The notes under the pieces were generated by a model that made no database searches, was not told the DNA's origin, and was given only the letters and a program-made list of their open reading frames with translations. Shown here one piece after another: positions 45,137-55,394 of a stretch of DNA of 64,000 bases. Position 1 is the first letter of the stretch. The number at the start of each line of letters is the position of its first letter. The position numbers and the translations under genes were made by a program. Origin of the DNA: Campylobacter gracilis (GTDB lineage Bacteria > Campylobacterota > Campylobacteria > Campylobacterales > Campylobacteraceae). The DNA lies in assembly GCF_018374135.1 (NCBI RefSeq), contig NZ_JAHAFS010000003.1:81712-145711 (forward strand), written 5' to 3'.

Positions 45137-45658
45137 CTATGCCTTTTTCGGCGTGATCAGCATATTTACGTAGCGTCCTTCTAGCGCAGGCGCTTTATCG
45201 CGATCTGCAACTTCTGCGAAAAATTCATCCCAAATTTTATTGAGCAAATTTACGCCGATTTCCGGGCTTGACATCTCGCGCCCTTTTAAAAATACGCGAA
45301 GTTTGACGTGCTTGCCGCTACTAAGGAATTCTTTCGCGTGTTTTACTTTGTAATTAATGTCGTTTTGAGCGATTTTGGCGGACAGCTTGATCTCTTTGAC
45401 CTCGATGATTTTTTGCTTTTTTTTCGCCTCTTTGAGCTTTTTTTCCTGCTGATAGCGAAATTTGCTGTAGTTCATAACCTTGCAAACGGGCGGCTTTGCA
45501 TCGGGCGCTATCAAAACCAGATCCACGCCCTCTCGCTCGGCGATCTGCAACGCCTGCGCCTTTGAAATTATGCCGTAAACCTCGCCGTTGTCGCCTATGC
45601 ACCTGACTTCGCTAGCCGGAATGTCCTCGTTTAGAAAAACCTCTTTCTCTCTGCTCAA
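45137..45658 (-). CDS. infC: Translation initiation factor IF-3
   Basis: A 173-residue factor that keeps 30S free and checks start codons. It begins (TTG)[20 protein letters not shown]. Then [26 protein letters not shown] and the C-domain ending [12 protein letters not shown]. The start codon TTG at 45658 overlaps the thrS stop (TTGA) and is not ATG, consistent with the known autoregulation of infC through a poor start codon. Confidence 0.97.
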   Translation of the reverse strand: MSREKEVFLNEDIPASEVRCIGDNGEVYGIISKAQALQIAEREGVDLVLIAPDAKPPVCKVMNYSKFRYQQEKKLKEAKKKQKIIEVKEIKLSAKIAQNDINYKVKHAKEFLSSGKHVKLRVFLKGREMSSPEIGVNLLNKIWDEFFAEVADRDKAPALEGRYVNMLITPKKA

Positions 45659-47478
45659 AAATTCACCTCGTTTAATTTAGCTTTTACGAAATTTAAAAAC
45701 TCATCCAGCCCTAAATTTCGCTGTTCGCGCGCCCTGCGATCGCGCAAGGCCACGCTGCGAGCCGAAACTTCATTATCACCTAGGACGATGATGAGCGGCA
45801 CCTTCTGCTTTTCAGCCGTTCTGATTCGTTTATTTAGCGTCTCGTTTTTATCTAAAATTTCGCCGTCAATGTCCGCTTCGCGCAGCAAATTTAAAATTTC
45901 CTTCGCATAGCTTGCGTGCGCCTCGCCGATCGGCACGATCGATACCTGCGTAGGACAGATCCAAAACGGAAGCTCTCCCGCGGTGTGCTCGAGCAAAATC
46001 CCCACAAAGCGCTCGAAGCTTCCCAAAATCGCGCGATGCAGCATCACGGGCTGCTTTTTTTCATTATTCTCGTCGATGTAGCCTAGCTCGAAGCGCGCAG
46101 GCAGGTTAAAATCGACCTGCACCGTGCCGCACTGCCATTTTCGGCCGAGCGCGTCGGTGATTTTGATATCGATCTTAGGCCCATAGAATGCGCCGCCGCC
46201 CTCGTCTAAGCCGTACTTTAAGCCCTTTTCGTCAAGCGCGTCTTTTAAGGCCTTCGTCGCGATATCCCAAACCTCGTCGTCGCCGACCGCCTTTTGCGGT
46301 TTGGTCGAAATTTCAAGCTCATATTCAAAACCGAAAGCCTTCATCAAGAGTTCAACGAAATCTAAAATTTCATAGACGTTTTCTTTGATCTGACTCGGCA
46401 TCACAAACAGATGCGCGTCGTCCTGCGTGAACTCGCGCACGCGAAAAAGTCCGTGCAAGACGCCGCTTTTTTCATGGCGGTGCACGACGCCGTACTCGCA
46501 AAATTTAAGCGGCAGATCGCGATATGAGCGGATCTCGCTTTGATAAACCTTGATGTGACCGACGCAGTTCATCGGCTTGATGCCGTATTCTTGATCCTCG
46601 ATCGTCGTAAAATACATATTTTCTTTGTAGTTGCTGTAATGCCCGCTGATCTTCCATGCGTCGGATTTTAAAATTTCAGGGCCACGCACCGGCTCGTAGC
46701 CGCGCTTGCGAAGCTGCCTATAAAGGCGCTCCTCGAGCTTTATGCGCATCCTCGTGCCCGCAGGAAGCCAGATCGGAAGTCCCGCGCCGATCTGCTCGTC
46801 GAAGGTGAAAAATTTCATCTCGGTCCCGAGCTTTCGGTGATCGCGCTTCTTAGCTTCTTCTAGCATCGTAAGGTGCTTTTTAAGGCTATCTTTATCGGCA
46901 AATACGACGCCGTAGATGCGAGTTAGCATCTCGCGCTTCTCGTCGCCGCCGAGATACGCTCCCGCGATGCGCGTAAGGGCGAAATTTTTCAAAAATTTCG
47001 TATTTTGCACGTGCGGGCCGCGGCAGATGTCCTCAAACTCGCCCTGCGCGTATAAGCTAACCGGACCTTCGGGGATGCGCTTTAAAACTTCCTGCTTGAG
47101 ATCGTCGTTTGCATATTTTTTTGCGACCGCCTCTTTAGTGGAGGCTATCTTTTTAATCTCTAAATTTGCCTCGGCAAGCGCGCGCATCTTTTTTTCGATC
47201 GCCCCCAAATCCTCTTCGCCGAGCTTCTCGCCGCCATTTTTGCTAACGCGCATATCATAGTAAAACCCATCCTCGATCGCAGGTCCTACGAAAAATTTTG
47301 CGCCCGCATAGAGCTCGCGCACCGCCTGTGCCAAAAGATGCGCACAGGAGTGGCGCAGAATTTTAAGTGCGTCCTCGGAGTTATCGAAATATATCGGCTG
47401 CGCCTCGCTTGCGTGCTCGCCGATACTTTGAGTATCGTAAATTTCACCGTTAAGTTTATATGCGATAATATCGCCCAT
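45655..47478 (-). CDS. thrS: Threonyl-tRNA synthetase
   Basis: A 607-residue class II synthetase: N-terminal TGS-like start, editing-domain [11 protein letters not shown], catalytic core with [11 protein letters not shown] and [12 protein letters not shown], and C-terminal anticodon domain [17 protein letters not shown]. It starts the thrS-infC-rpmI-rplT operon, and its stop overlaps the infC start by 4 bases. Confidence 0.98.
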   Translation of the reverse strand: MGDIIAYKLNGEIYDTQSIGEHASEAQPIYFDNSEDALKILRHSCAHLLAQAVRELYAGAKFFVGPAIEDGFYYDMRVSKNGGEKLGEEDLGAIEKKMRALAEANLEIKKIASTKEAVAKKYANDDLKQEVLKRIPEGPVSLYAQGEFEDICRGPHVQNTKFLKNFALTRIAGAYLGGDEKREMLTRIYGVVFADKDSLKKHLTMLEEAKKRDHRKLGTEMKFFTFDEQIGAGLPIWLPAGTRMRIKLEERLYRQLRKRGYEPVRGPEILKSDAWKISGHYSNYKENMYFTTIEDQEYGIKPMNCVGHIKVYQSEIRSYRDLPLKFCEYGVVHRHEKSGVLHGLFRVREFTQDDAHLFVMPSQIKENVYEILDFVELLMKAFGFEYELEISTKPQKAVGDDEVWDIATKALKDALDEKGLKYGLDEGGGAFYGPKIDIKITDALGRKWQCGTVQVDFNLPARFELGYIDENNEKKQPVMLHRAILGSFERFVGILLEHTAGELPFWICPTQVSIVPIGEAHASYAKEILNLLREADIDGEILDKNETLNKRIRTAEKQKVPLIIVLGDNEVSARSVALRDRRAREQRNLGLDEFLNFVKAKLNEVNF

Positions 47479-47580
47479 TGGCTTGTTTCCTTTTTTACCA
47501 AATTGTCTTTCTTACACTGAAAGAACGAGAGCTAATTTTAGCTAATCAATCCTTAACTATAAATTTAAAAAATATTAAAA

Positions 47581-48798
47581 TTAAAATTTTTGATTCTTTT
47601 CTCGCAATAAAAAATACACGGCGTTCGCACAAAGAGCACAAATCGCCATCACACTTGCGAGCAAAAACGGCTTATTCGCTCCCACTGCGCCCACGATAAA
47701 CGAAATAGCTCCGGCGATAGCAAATTGCGCAGTCCCCAGTACCGCCGAAGCTGCGCCCGAGTTGCCGTCCTTATACAGCGCCATCGCAAGCGTCGTGGCG
47801 TTAGGAGCAACAAAGCCAAGGGACGAAAGCAATACGAAAAGCGAAGCCTCAAAGCAGATGAAAGGAAGATCAAGCATAGCGCATGCGAGCAAAATCAGGC
47901 TCGTCACAAGCATCGCTATTATGCCGAAATTTAATAAAGCTGTGGGTTCGCGATTTTGCACGAGTTTGGCATTTAGTGCCGAAACTAGAGTCATTCCAAG
48001 AGCGTTGACGCCAAATATTACGCCAAAGGCATGCTCGCCCAGCCCATAATAGTCCAAAAATATAAAGCTCGAGCCCGTTATATAGGCGAAAAGCGCGCTC
48101 ATCGCGACTGCAAACCCTAGCGTATAGCGCATAAATTCTTTATTTCGCAAGATTATGCCGTATTCGCCAAGCACGCCTTTTACGCTAAGTGTAGCAGTCT
48201 CGTCTATCTGCGCGCTCTCGTCGAGCCCGAAAAATATGAATACGAAAAGCAAAATTCCAAGCGCAAACAAAATCGTAAAAATCGCTTGCCATGAGAAAAA
48301 ATCTAGCATAAATCCGCCTAGAGTTGGTGCTAGCATCGGCGCTAGCGAGCCCACGACCATCATCAGCGCAAACATCGCCGCAGCCTCGTGAAGCTCGAAT
48401 TTGTCATTAATTACGGCTCGCGCAAGTACCACTCCCGCGCAACCGCCCAAAGCTTGCAAAAATCTAAAAAATATAAACGCATAAACGCTATCAAAGCTCA
48501 CGCAGGCAAGCGACGCACATATGAAAAGCAAAATGCCCGCGTATAATGGCTTTTTGCGACCAAATTTATCGCTTAGCGGTCCATAAACGAGCTGTCCTAA
48601 GGCAAAAGCGATGAAAAAGCTCGCAACCGATAGCTGAGTGTAAAACTCGCTCGTAGCAAAGCTTGCCTTTACCTTTTCTAGCGCGGGCAGATACATATCG
48701 GTAGATAAGGGTGCCAGAGCCGACATATAGGCGAGTATAATCACCAGCTTAAATTTAGCGAATTTACTTTGTTTTTCTTTAATCATCGTTTTCCTCAA
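47581..48798 (-). CDS. Bcr/CflA-family multidrug efflux transporter (second copy)
   Basis: A 405-residue MFS exporter paralogous to that at 23871-25112. Core start LVIILAYMSALAPLSTDMYLPAL, motif A GPLSDKFGRKKPLY, motif C-like GGCAGVVLARAVINDKF. About 12 helices. It overlaps the kinase-fold gene by 20 bases, so it is cotranscribed with it. Confidence 0.88.
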   Translation of the reverse strand: MRKTMIKEKQSKFAKFKLVIILAYMSALAPLSTDMYLPALEKVKASFATSEFYTQLSVASFFIAFALGQLVYGPLSDKFGRKKPLYAGILLFICASLACVSFDSVYAFIFFRFLQALGGCAGVVLARAVINDKFELHEAAAMFALMMVVGSLAPMLAPTLGGFMLDFFSWQAIFTILFALGILLFVFIFFGLDESAQIDETATLSVKGVLGEYGIILRNKEFMRYTLGFAVAMSALFAYITGSSFIFLDYYGLGEHAFGVIFGVNALGMTLVSALNAKLVQNREPTALLNFGIIAMLVTSLILLACAMLDLPFICFEASLFVLLSSLGFVAPNATTLAMALYKDGNSGAASAVLGTAQFAIAGAISFIVGAVGANKPFLLASVMAICALCANAVYFLLREKNQKF

Positions 48799-49507
48799 TT
48801 ATTTTTAGGCAGAGCTTAAAGGCACGCACGAACGCGTTTAGATCTTTAAATTTTTGCGGCAAAAGCCTGGCGACAAAATATATCGGACGCAGCGCAAGTA
48901 CCGTAGCCCATGAACTTTGCACTACGTCCCGCCCGCCGCTTGAGGCGTAGGTGCGAATGCCTGCGCGCACCAAGCCTTCGCTCAGACCTTCGCGACAAAG
49001 ATCATAGATAAACAGTAAAAAATCTCGTATTTTGGCTTTTTGCAGATCACCGCGCTCTCCGCGATTTTCAAAATCTATAAATTTCATCTCGCCATTTTTT
49101 ACTAAAATGTCGCGCAGTGCGGGTCTGCCGTGTATGAAGCCGCGCGAATGTAGCTGTGCTAACGCCGCAGCATAGCCCTCAATAAGCGCCACGCAAGCCG
49201 CCTCATCCGAGCTTTTTAGCACCTCGTCCACCGGCGTGCCGCCGTCTTTGAATACGAAAAAGCTCTCGCCTCGCAGCACCAGCTGCGGCACAGGCGCGCC
49301 GGCTGCGTACAGGCTCTCGCATTTTAGCGCTTCGTAATCGAAAGCGGCTTTCGGATTTGCTTTGAATATTTTCGTAAGCAATCCGCCGCGGATGCGCAAC
49401 TCCGGCTGCTTAAGCCAATATTTCTCGCCCTCGAAACTAAAGCTCGTGACGCGCTCGCCAGGATGATTTTTTAGAATTTCATTTACGTATTCTTTAAAAT
49501 TTTGCAT
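48779..49507 (-). CDS. Kinase-fold protein, lipopolysaccharide-kinase (InaA/WaaP)-like
   Basis: A 242-residue cytoplasmic protein with a small protein-kinase-like fold: SFEGEKYWLKQ (nucleotide Lys), FVFKDGG in the hinge, RGFIHGRPALRDILVKNG (catalytic loop, His-Gly-Arg where the usual HxD is partly changed) and MKFIDFENRG (metal Asp). This resembles LPS core or Kdo kinases of the InaA/WaaP group. It might phosphorylate a sugar of the outer core. Replacement of the loop Asp makes activity uncertain. It overlaps the exporter gene downstream. Confidence 0.68.
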   Translation of the reverse strand: MQNFKEYVNEILKNHPGERVTSFSFEGEKYWLKQPELRIRGGLLTKIFKANPKAAFDYEALKCESLYAAGAPVPQLVLRGESFFVFKDGGTPVDEVLKSSDEAACVALIEGYAAALAQLHSRGFIHGRPALRDILVKNGEMKFIDFENRGERGDLQKAKIRDFLLFIYDLCREGLSEGLVRAGIRTYASSGGRDVVQSSWATVLALRPIYFVARLLPQKFKDLNAFVRAFKLCLKIIEENDD

Positions 49508-49766
49508 TCAATAAATTTAGCGAATTTTTTTTAGAAAGAGCTAAATTTGCGAGTTTTATTTCATTAAGTTTCATATGTCCGCATAAAATTTATTACGTAA
49601 ATTCAGCGGGGCTAAATTTTAAAACTATCAGGTAGAATTTATTGCAGTCTTGGAATTTTGTAGCGCAGGAAGCAGCAAAAGCGCATAATTTTAAAATTTA
49701 GCAGTTAAATAAAATTTCAGAATTTTACAAAGCTAAGATTTGTGTCAAAAATTTTTAAACTAGAAG

Positions 49767-49841
49767 TGGCGACCCCTACGAGATTCGAACTCGTTTTACC
49801 GCCGTGAAAGGGCGATGTCCTAACCGTTAGACGAAGGGGCC
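49767..49841 (-). tRNA. tRNA-Glu (anticodon TTC)
   Basis: Reads GGCCCCT at the 5' end, TTCG(T)CTAACGGTTAGGAC for the D arm, CCCTTTCACGG for the anticodon arm (TTC), and GTTCGAATC for the T arm. The 3' end closes AGGGGTC with discriminator G and CCA encoded (49769-49767). All four stems pair. Confidence 0.97.
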
Positions 49842-49918
49842 ACTTAATCTGGTATTAAGATTAAAGGCGGTATTCTACTCAAGACGCACTTAAACCCAAC
49901 TTAAATTAAGGATTATTT

Positions 49919-50410
49919 ATGAAATGCTCTTTTCTGGCGCCGCTTGCACTTTCGCTTCTACTCGCAGGCTGCGCTACCACCGCACTCAAGCCCGCTTCTA
50001 CGCAAGCTGTAAATTTCACCGTCATTTCGCCGCTTACCCGCACCAGCGACGCGGGCTTTATGCGTAAATTTAAAAACCAAACCGAGGTTCAAATTTATGC
50101 AAGCGGCATCAGCGTGCTGAGCCTAGTTTTAAAAGGTGATAAAATTTGCATGAACGGCGCGTGCGACGACGAGCTCGTTTTCAATAAAAAATTCTTCGGC
50201 GCCGAGCACTACCGCGGGCTTCTCAGCCAAATCCTAGACGGCAAGCCGATCTTTGGCGGCAGCGACGCGGGAGAGCGCCGTTGCCTAGCGCAAAGCCTGC
50301 AAAAAGGCTCTATCGATTATAAGGTTTGCCGCGACAAGGACGGTGGCGGAAGATCCATAATCTTCGCCGATGCAAAGCGCGGCGTAAAAATCAAAATCCG
50401 CGAGCTGTAG
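49919..50410 (+). CDS. Lipoprotein of unknown function
   Basis: A 163-residue lipoprotein: signal peptide ending LLLAGC (Cys18). Residues 30-163 contain a beta-rich domain, with cysteines in KICMNGACDDEL and RRCLAQSL/YKVCRD that may pair. Such short lipoproteins occur in Campylobacter without known role. Ribosome site AAGGAT precedes it. Confidence 0.7.
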   Translation: MKCSFLAPLALSLLLAGCATTALKPASTQAVNFTVISPLTRTSDAGFMRKFKNQTEVQIYASGISVLSLVLKGDKICMNGACDDELVFNKKFFGAEHYRGLLSQILDGKPIFGGSDAGERRCLAQSLQKGSIDYKVCRDKDGGGRSIIFADAKRGVKIKIREL

Positions 50411-50775
50411 TAAAATTTTACGCGGCGGGTGTTTGTAAGCGCGCGAAACACTATTCCACAGGCGGCGCGAGCAAATCGCGAACGAGTAAAATTCTCGCGG
50501 CGAGGCGCCTTGTAAACGCGCGGGAATACTGCTCTCTAGCAGCCGCCCAAAACACGGCGCGAGCGGTCAAAATTCCATTACTCGGCGGGGTAGCCGCCCA
50601 AGCTGCGCAAACGGCGCGATTTTATTGGCACTCTGCGCCGGCTCTTCGCGGTGAAATTTACTAAGCAGCGCGTATGTGCGAAAGAAAAAGCGCGCATTTA
50701 AATTTAAAAAATCCGCGCGCAGCTCGGGTTTATGAAATTTTTCCGCGCGGCGTAAAATAAAATTTAGGAGGTAAA
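50411..50775. other. Gene-free stretch with GC-rich repeated words
   Basis: No gene seen. GGCGCGAGC-type words recur (50462, 50555, 50607), together with GTAAAATTC cores. The nfo ribosome site (AGGAGG) lies at its right end. Confidence 0.4.
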
Positions 50776-51630
50776 ATGAAGCGGATCGGAGCGCACGTGA
50801 GTGCTAGCGGCGGGGTTTCCAGCGCGCCGCTAAATGCCGCAAGGATCGGGGCGGACGCGTTTGCGATGTTCGTCAAAAATCAGCGCAGATGGGATGCGCC
50901 GCCGCTTAGCGCGGAGGAGACCATTGCGTTTAAGGACGCACTGAAGCAAAGCGGCATCCGCGCGGAGCATGTCTTGGTGCACGACAGCTACCTCATAAAT
51001 TTGGGCCATCCGCGCGAGGTGGAGCGCGAGAAGTCCCTAAACGCCTTCGTGGACGAGATCCGCCGCTGCGAGGCGCTCGGGCTCAGGCTGCTAAATTTTC
51101 ATCCGGGCTCGCATCTAAATGAAATTTCAGCTCAAAAGTGTCTGGATAATATCGTAGAGTCACTAAATTTCGCCATCGCAAACACCTCCTGCGTCAAGCT
51201 CGTGCTCGAAAACACCGCCGGTCAGGGCTCCAATCTCGGCTATGATTTCACTCAGCTTGCTTACGTGATCGATAAAATTTCAAACAAAGATCGCATCGGC
51301 GTCTGTATCGACACCTGTCACGCGTTCGCCGCAGGATACGATCTGCGCAGCCCGCAGGCCTATGAGCGCACGATGATCGAGTTTGACCGCGCGATCGGCT
51401 ATAAATTTTTAAGCGGCATGCACCTTAACGACACGAAAAACGAGCTTGGCGTGCGCAAAGATCGGCACGAGAGCCTCGGGCGCGGATTTTTGGGACTAGC
51501 GGCGTTTGAAAACATCATGAACGACCCGAACATCGACGAGATCCCGCTGATTTTAGAAACGATTGACGATAGCCTCTGGGAAGAGGAGATCGCGCTTTTG
51601 CGCAGTATGCAAGGGCGCCACAAAGCCTAA
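50776..51630 (+). CDS. nfo: Endonuclease IV (AP endonuclease)
   Basis: A 284-residue zinc-dependent AP endonuclease of base-excision repair. Start [15 protein letters not shown] with AGGAGG before it. Zinc and active-site blocks: [45 protein letters not shown] and DRHESLGRG. Length fits the family. Confidence 0.97.
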   Translation: MKRIGAHVSASGGVSSAPLNAARIGADAFAMFVKNQRRWDAPPLSAEETIAFKDALKQSGIRAEHVLVHDSYLINLGHPREVEREKSLNAFVDEIRRCEALGLRLLNFHPGSHLNEISAQKCLDNIVESLNFAIANTSCVKLVLENTAGQGSNLGYDFTQLAYVIDKISNKDRIGVCIDTCHAFAAGYDLRSPQAYERTMIEFDRAIGYKFLSGMHLNDTKNELGVRKDRHESLGRGFLGLAAFENIMNDPNIDEIPLILETIDDSLWEEEIALLRSMQGRHKA

Positions 51631-52406
51631 TCGGGCGCCTTTTGCGCCACGTAGAATTTATCTCATTTCGCTTTAAAGTGGCGCCAGCGATAAGAACCTT
51701 TATGCCGTGCATTTACGTCGCTGGATTTATAACTTAAATTTAACAAGCAAAATAGCGAGGATTGCGCGTTAAGAATGCCGCGTCAAAAAAGGCGCGAAAT
51801 TCTACGACGAAAATACATCGTCATAGCAAAAGAGCAAAAATTTTTATTGCAAAATCGCAGCGGCGCAGCAGAGATGAAAAATTTTACACTGCATAATTAA
51901 AATTTTCAAGCAAGATTTTTAAAGCGATGCGGTGGCAAATTTTAAAATTTTATCGCTACGATATTTCAAGGCTCGGCGCCAAATTCAAAGCTCTAGGAAT
52001 TTTAAAATTCTAAATTCCACATCAAAAAATTAACGCGAAGCTTTATATTTGCGACTGCGTAAATTCCAACCTCACAATTCTACTTTCGTCCGATCCGTGC
52101 AGAGGCGCAAGCACATAAGGCTTCGTAATCCTAACTTAAAATTCTGCTGCGTACCAATCCACGCTTTTGGCACTCCTTTTATTTGTGATAGCCGCGTCTT
52201 TACTTTAGCGCTTTGCTCGCGTTAAAATCTATGCAGGATCCGTGTAAATTTACGTTAAATTCTGCTATAAAAGCGTTCGATTAGTTTAAAATTTTATCAT
52301 TGAGTTTAGTGGCTACCGCCGCGATTTAAATTTAGGTGCGGAGGAATTTTAAGCCGTAGCCGACGCGTATTGTACCGGCTGCAGCTCGGCGCGCTATTTT
52401 AGCAGC
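51631..52406. other. 776-base gene-free stretch
   Basis: Filled with TTTTAAAATTT-type palindromes (51890-52010) and mixed GC-rich spacers. No gene or clear signal recognised. Confidence 0.5.
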
Positions 52407-53075
52407 TCATACATATCGCAGGATTTTTGCCAAATATTCTTCAACTCCGTCATAATTGGGAAGATCAAGATAGGAACTATTTTTGCCTGAATTACAAGCT
52501 TTCTTGTAATATTGCGCGGCTTTACTTTTATCTTTTTCGATATAATGGTTAAAAAACGCAAAATTGTAGCAATTCAGTAATTCGCCTGCTATGTCGCAAC
52601 CTTTTTTATAATAAACCTGCTGTCTTACCGCATCCATTTTAACGCCATCTCCATTGCCGTACATCTCTGCCAACATAGCGCATGCTAGTCCATTTCCTCT
52701 GTCGCAAGCTTTGTCATAATAAATTACCGCTTTTGATATATCTTTTTCGACTCCGTCTCCGTCCTTATACATGGCCCCTAATAATGCGCAATCAAGAGCG
52801 TCTCCGGAGTCGCATTTTTTTTCAAAATACTCGACGGCTTTTTTTGGATCTTCTTGCATCATTACGCCCGAGACTCCGAGACAACCGAGCTTATTTCCGC
52901 CGTTACAAGCCTTTTCAAATAGTTTTAGCTTTTTTGCGTTATCCTTACATTGCAATCCTGCCTCGGCGCAAGATTTCATATTGCCGTCATTACACTCTTT
53001 TTCTGCAGTCGCAAGCTCGGACGCGCCGAATGCAAAGCAAGCGGCGAGCGCCAACGCAAATAGCGATTTTTTCAT
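52407..53075 (-). CDS. Secreted Sel1-repeat (Hcp-like) cysteine-rich protein
   Basis: A 222-residue exported solenoid: signal peptide MKKSLFALALAACFAFGASE, then about five Sel1-like repeats with Cys pairs, for example GDGVEKDISKAVIYYDKACD. Then GNGLACAMLAEMYGNGDG. This is the Helicobacter Hcp type, a secreted or periplasmic protein with disulfide-bridged repeats that binds other proteins or peptidoglycan fragments. Its ribosome site is GGAAAGGA. Just upstream lies a TAGAAT -10 box directly preceded by a run of 16 G, so transcription is likely phase variable. Confidence 0.85.
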   Translation of the reverse strand: MKKSLFALALAACFAFGASELATAEKECNDGNMKSCAEAGLQCKDNAKKLKLFEKACNGGNKLGCLGVSGVMMQEDPKKAVEYFEKKCDSGDALDCALLGAMYKDGDGVEKDISKAVIYYDKACDRGNGLACAMLAEMYGNGDGVKMDAVRQQVYYKKGCDIAGELLNCYNFAFFNHYIEKDKSKAAQYYKKACNSGKNSSYLDLPNYDGVEEYLAKILRYV

Positions 53076-53105
53076 TTAGTATCCTTTCCGGGTAAAATTT
53101 GGCTA

Positions 53106-53127
53106 ATTCTACCCCCCCCCCCCCCCC
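53106..53127 (-). promoter_or_regulatory. Phase-variable promoter: G16 tract beside a -10 box
   Basis: On the minus strand a run of 16 G (plus-strand C run 53112-53127) is immediately followed by TAGAAT (53111-53106), about 31 bases before the Sel1 gene start. The run would occupy the -35/-10 spacer, so slippage would change spacer length. Confidence 0.65.
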
Positions 53128-53232
53128 TGAGAAATTGATTAAATTTGCCGCGAATTTTAACGAGGCGGCGAGAACTTAACGGTCGCAGATCCGCCAAGCC
53201 CGCTCAAAATTTAAATTTTACCTGGATTGAGC

Positions 53233-53238
53233 TATAAT
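53233..53238 (+). promoter_or_regulatory. -10 box for murI
   Basis: A TATAAT lies 32 bases before the murI start codon region. Confidence 0.6.
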
Positions 53239-53270
53239 CCCTTTTTTAAAATTTAACCTTGGATAAAGAT

Positions 53271-54590
53271 TTGAAAATAGCGTTTTTTGACTCGGGCATC
53301 GGCGGGCTGAGCGTGCTAGCCGAGGCTCTGCGGCGGTTTAGCGGGGCGGAGTTTTTGTATTTTGCCGACGAGGACCACGTCCCATATGGCACGAAAAGTA
53401 GGGTCGAGATCGTACGCCTTAGCCTTGATGCGGTGGGTTTTTTGGTCGAGCGCGGCGCGGATGGGGTCGTCGTCGCATGCAACACCGCCACGAGCGCGGC
53501 TATCTCGGAGCTTCGCGGCGCATTTAACGTACCCGTCATCGGTATGGAGCCCGCCGTCAAGCTCGCTGCGGACAGCTTCGGAGCGCGCCCGACGCTGCTC
53601 ATCGCCACGCCGCTAACGATCGCGGGCGAGAAGCTCGCACGCCTCGTGGGGCGGCTGGAGTGCGAGACGTGGAGTCTGCCGCTGCCACGCCTCGTGGAGT
53701 TTGCGCAGGATCTGGAGTTTGACTCGCCCGCGGTTCGGGCGTATCTGCGGGAGGAGCTAGCTAAATTTGAGCTTGAGCGCCTCGGTTCGCTCGTACTTGG
53801 TTGCACGCATTTTAACTATTTCAAGGATGTTTTGCGCGAAATTTTGCCGTCTCACGTGCGCATCATCGACGGCATCGACGGCACGCTAAATCGCCTTGCA
53901 AGCGAGCTGGGCGGAGGGCTAAGGCTTGCGCGCGGCGAGGATTTGCCCTCGCAGGGGACTAAATTTAACGTGGACGGCGAGAGCATAAAAGGCAAGAACA
54001 AGCGGGGCGTAGAAGGTCGCGATAATAGCGGCGGTGGGCGCGACACAGGAAGTTGCGGCGAGAGCAAGCCCGATATGATAGAGCAAGGTATGAGCGGACT
54101 TCGTGCAGTGTCGTGCGGCGCCAGAGAAAACGGCGCAGTGGAGTATGATGAGTTTTCTAACGCGGATGAGCGCGGCTTCGGCGTGGATACCTCGCGCTAC
54201 GTAAAATCGCAGGTTTGTGCGGATAAATTTGACGCAGACGGTGATATAAAATTTAGCGCAAATTCGCAAACGGGCGAACTTGATGCCCGCGAGCGCGACG
54301 GCAGGCTGGCAGGCGATGCGCACAGCGTAGAGCAGTGCGACGAAGACAAACGCCACATGTCGCCGCGCGCCATAGATGCGAATTCGCAGCTCAAGCTTTA
54401 TTCTCGAGGCGGCGCGAATTTGTCCTTGGAATTTGAGCCGCGAAGCGAAGAGGCGGGTATTTCGCGAGTGAATTATCCAAACGGCAACAGCGTGGAGTAT
54501 TTTTGCTCGGGCAGGGCGCTAGATGCAGCACAGCTACGCAAGGTGGAGATATTTTTAAAGCGGCTCGATGCGATGCGAGCAATCGACTAG
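53271..54590 (+). CDS. murI: Glutamate racemase with a long low-complexity insertion
   Basis: Interconverts L- and D-glutamate for peptidoglycan. The start is a TTG at 53271 giving MKIAFFDSGIGGLSV, the standard beginning (a TTG 4 codons upstream is also possible). Catalytic Cys are in VVACNTATS and LGCTHFNYF, and the last piece of the enzyme, SVEYFCSGRALD, is intact. The chain is about 439 residues against about 255 usual. The extra, roughly 180 residues, lies just before the C-terminal helix and is hydrophilic (Gly, Asp, Ser, Glu, Arg-rich). It stays in frame, so the protein should fold with a large surface loop. Confidence 0.9.
   Translation: MKIAFFDSGIGGLSVLAEALRRFSGAEFLYFADEDHVPYGTKSRVEIVRLSLDAVGFLVERGADGVVVACNTATSAAISELRGAFNVPVIGMEPAVKLAADSFGARPTLLIATPLTIAGEKLARLVGRLECETWSLPLPRLVEFAQDLEFDSPAVRAYLREELAKFELERLGSLVLGCTHFNYFKDVLREILPSHVRIIDGIDGTLNRLASELGGGLRLARGEDLPSQGTKFNVDGESIKGKNKRGVEGRDNSGGGRDTGSCGESKPDMIEQGMSGLRAVSCGARENGAVEYDEFSNADERGFGVDTSRYVKSQVCADKFDADGDIKFSANSQTGELDARERDGRLAGDAHSVEQCDEDKRHMSPRAIDANSQLKLYSRGGANLSLEFEPRSEEAGISRVNYPNGNSVEYFCSGRALDAAQLRKVEIFLKRLDAMRAID
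53934..54473 (+). repeat. Insertion coding segment in murI
   Basis: Codes about 180 residues with no counterpart in glutamate racemases. The DNA is more GC-rich than the TorD insertion, yet equally lacking any recognised domain. It lies between the conserved NRLASELGGG and SVEYFCSG segments. Confidence 0.6.
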
Positions 54591-55394
54591 GCTACGCGTC
54601 CGTGCGTCGTAGATCCGTAGTGCAGGTTGGAATTCTAGTGCGTCATAAATCACGTCAAATTAAAATTCCTGTTCATCGCGGATCGCACTACGCGACTTAA
54701 AATTTTAGATACGTGGTGCTCTGCGCAAGTTAAAAATTTTGATGCGTTATAAATCGTAGCGCAGACTCAAAATCGCGCCACATAGACTAAAATTTCGGCG
54801 CGCTAAAAAATTTAACTCGGCTTGATGATTTAGAAGCGGCTTCGCGCGGCGCGCGAACAATAGCGCCTAGCCGTCGTCCGGCGCGCGAAAGTTAAAATTT
54901 TACGGGGCAAATGCTGCCTTCCGCCGCCTGGCACGTAAATTTAAAATTTAACGTACAACGCCGCCGTACGACTTGAAGCAGCATAGCGCGAGAAAGACGC
55001 CGTCGCTTCTTTAAATTTAATAGCGTAAGTCGAGATCGCTGTTTGCAGGAGTAACCTCGCGCCGCACGAGCTGTCGCCGCAGATTTGAAATTTTAAATTT
55101 AGACTAGGGTACGGATAAAGTGGGCGCGCAAGGTTAAAATTTAGTGCGCCACGCAAACCGCCGCCGAGAGAAATTTAGTCTAGCCACGCGGCGTAAATTT
55201 TAAAATGATTATTTCAAGGCGCCGCGAAGCTCACAAGTCTTTTTTGCGGTAGCCAAAAGCTCGCAGGCTTTAAAATTTGAAATTCTAAAATCCGTAAAGA
55301 AAGATTTCGCGCCGTATCATTTCGCGGGCGAGATTTATACCGCAAAATTCGGCGCTGAGCAGGGCAAATTTACTCTGCGCCGAAGGCGTAGATT
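54591..55394. other. 804-base gene-free stretch
   Basis: AAATTT-rich and GC-rich words alternate. The right end holds the terminator-like hairpin of the EexN-like gene. No gene supported. Confidence 0.5.
55344..55384 (-). terminator. Terminator-like hairpin after the EexN-like gene
   Basis: Arms TTCGGCGC (55384-55377) and GCGCCGAA (55355-55348) with a 21-base loop and TTTT behind, 11 bases beyond the stop. Confidence 0.5.

Noticed and set aside
49508..49766. Possible extra RNA gene next to tRNA-Glu
   Set aside because: No cloverleaf or stable hairpin seen beyond the AAATTT palindromes.
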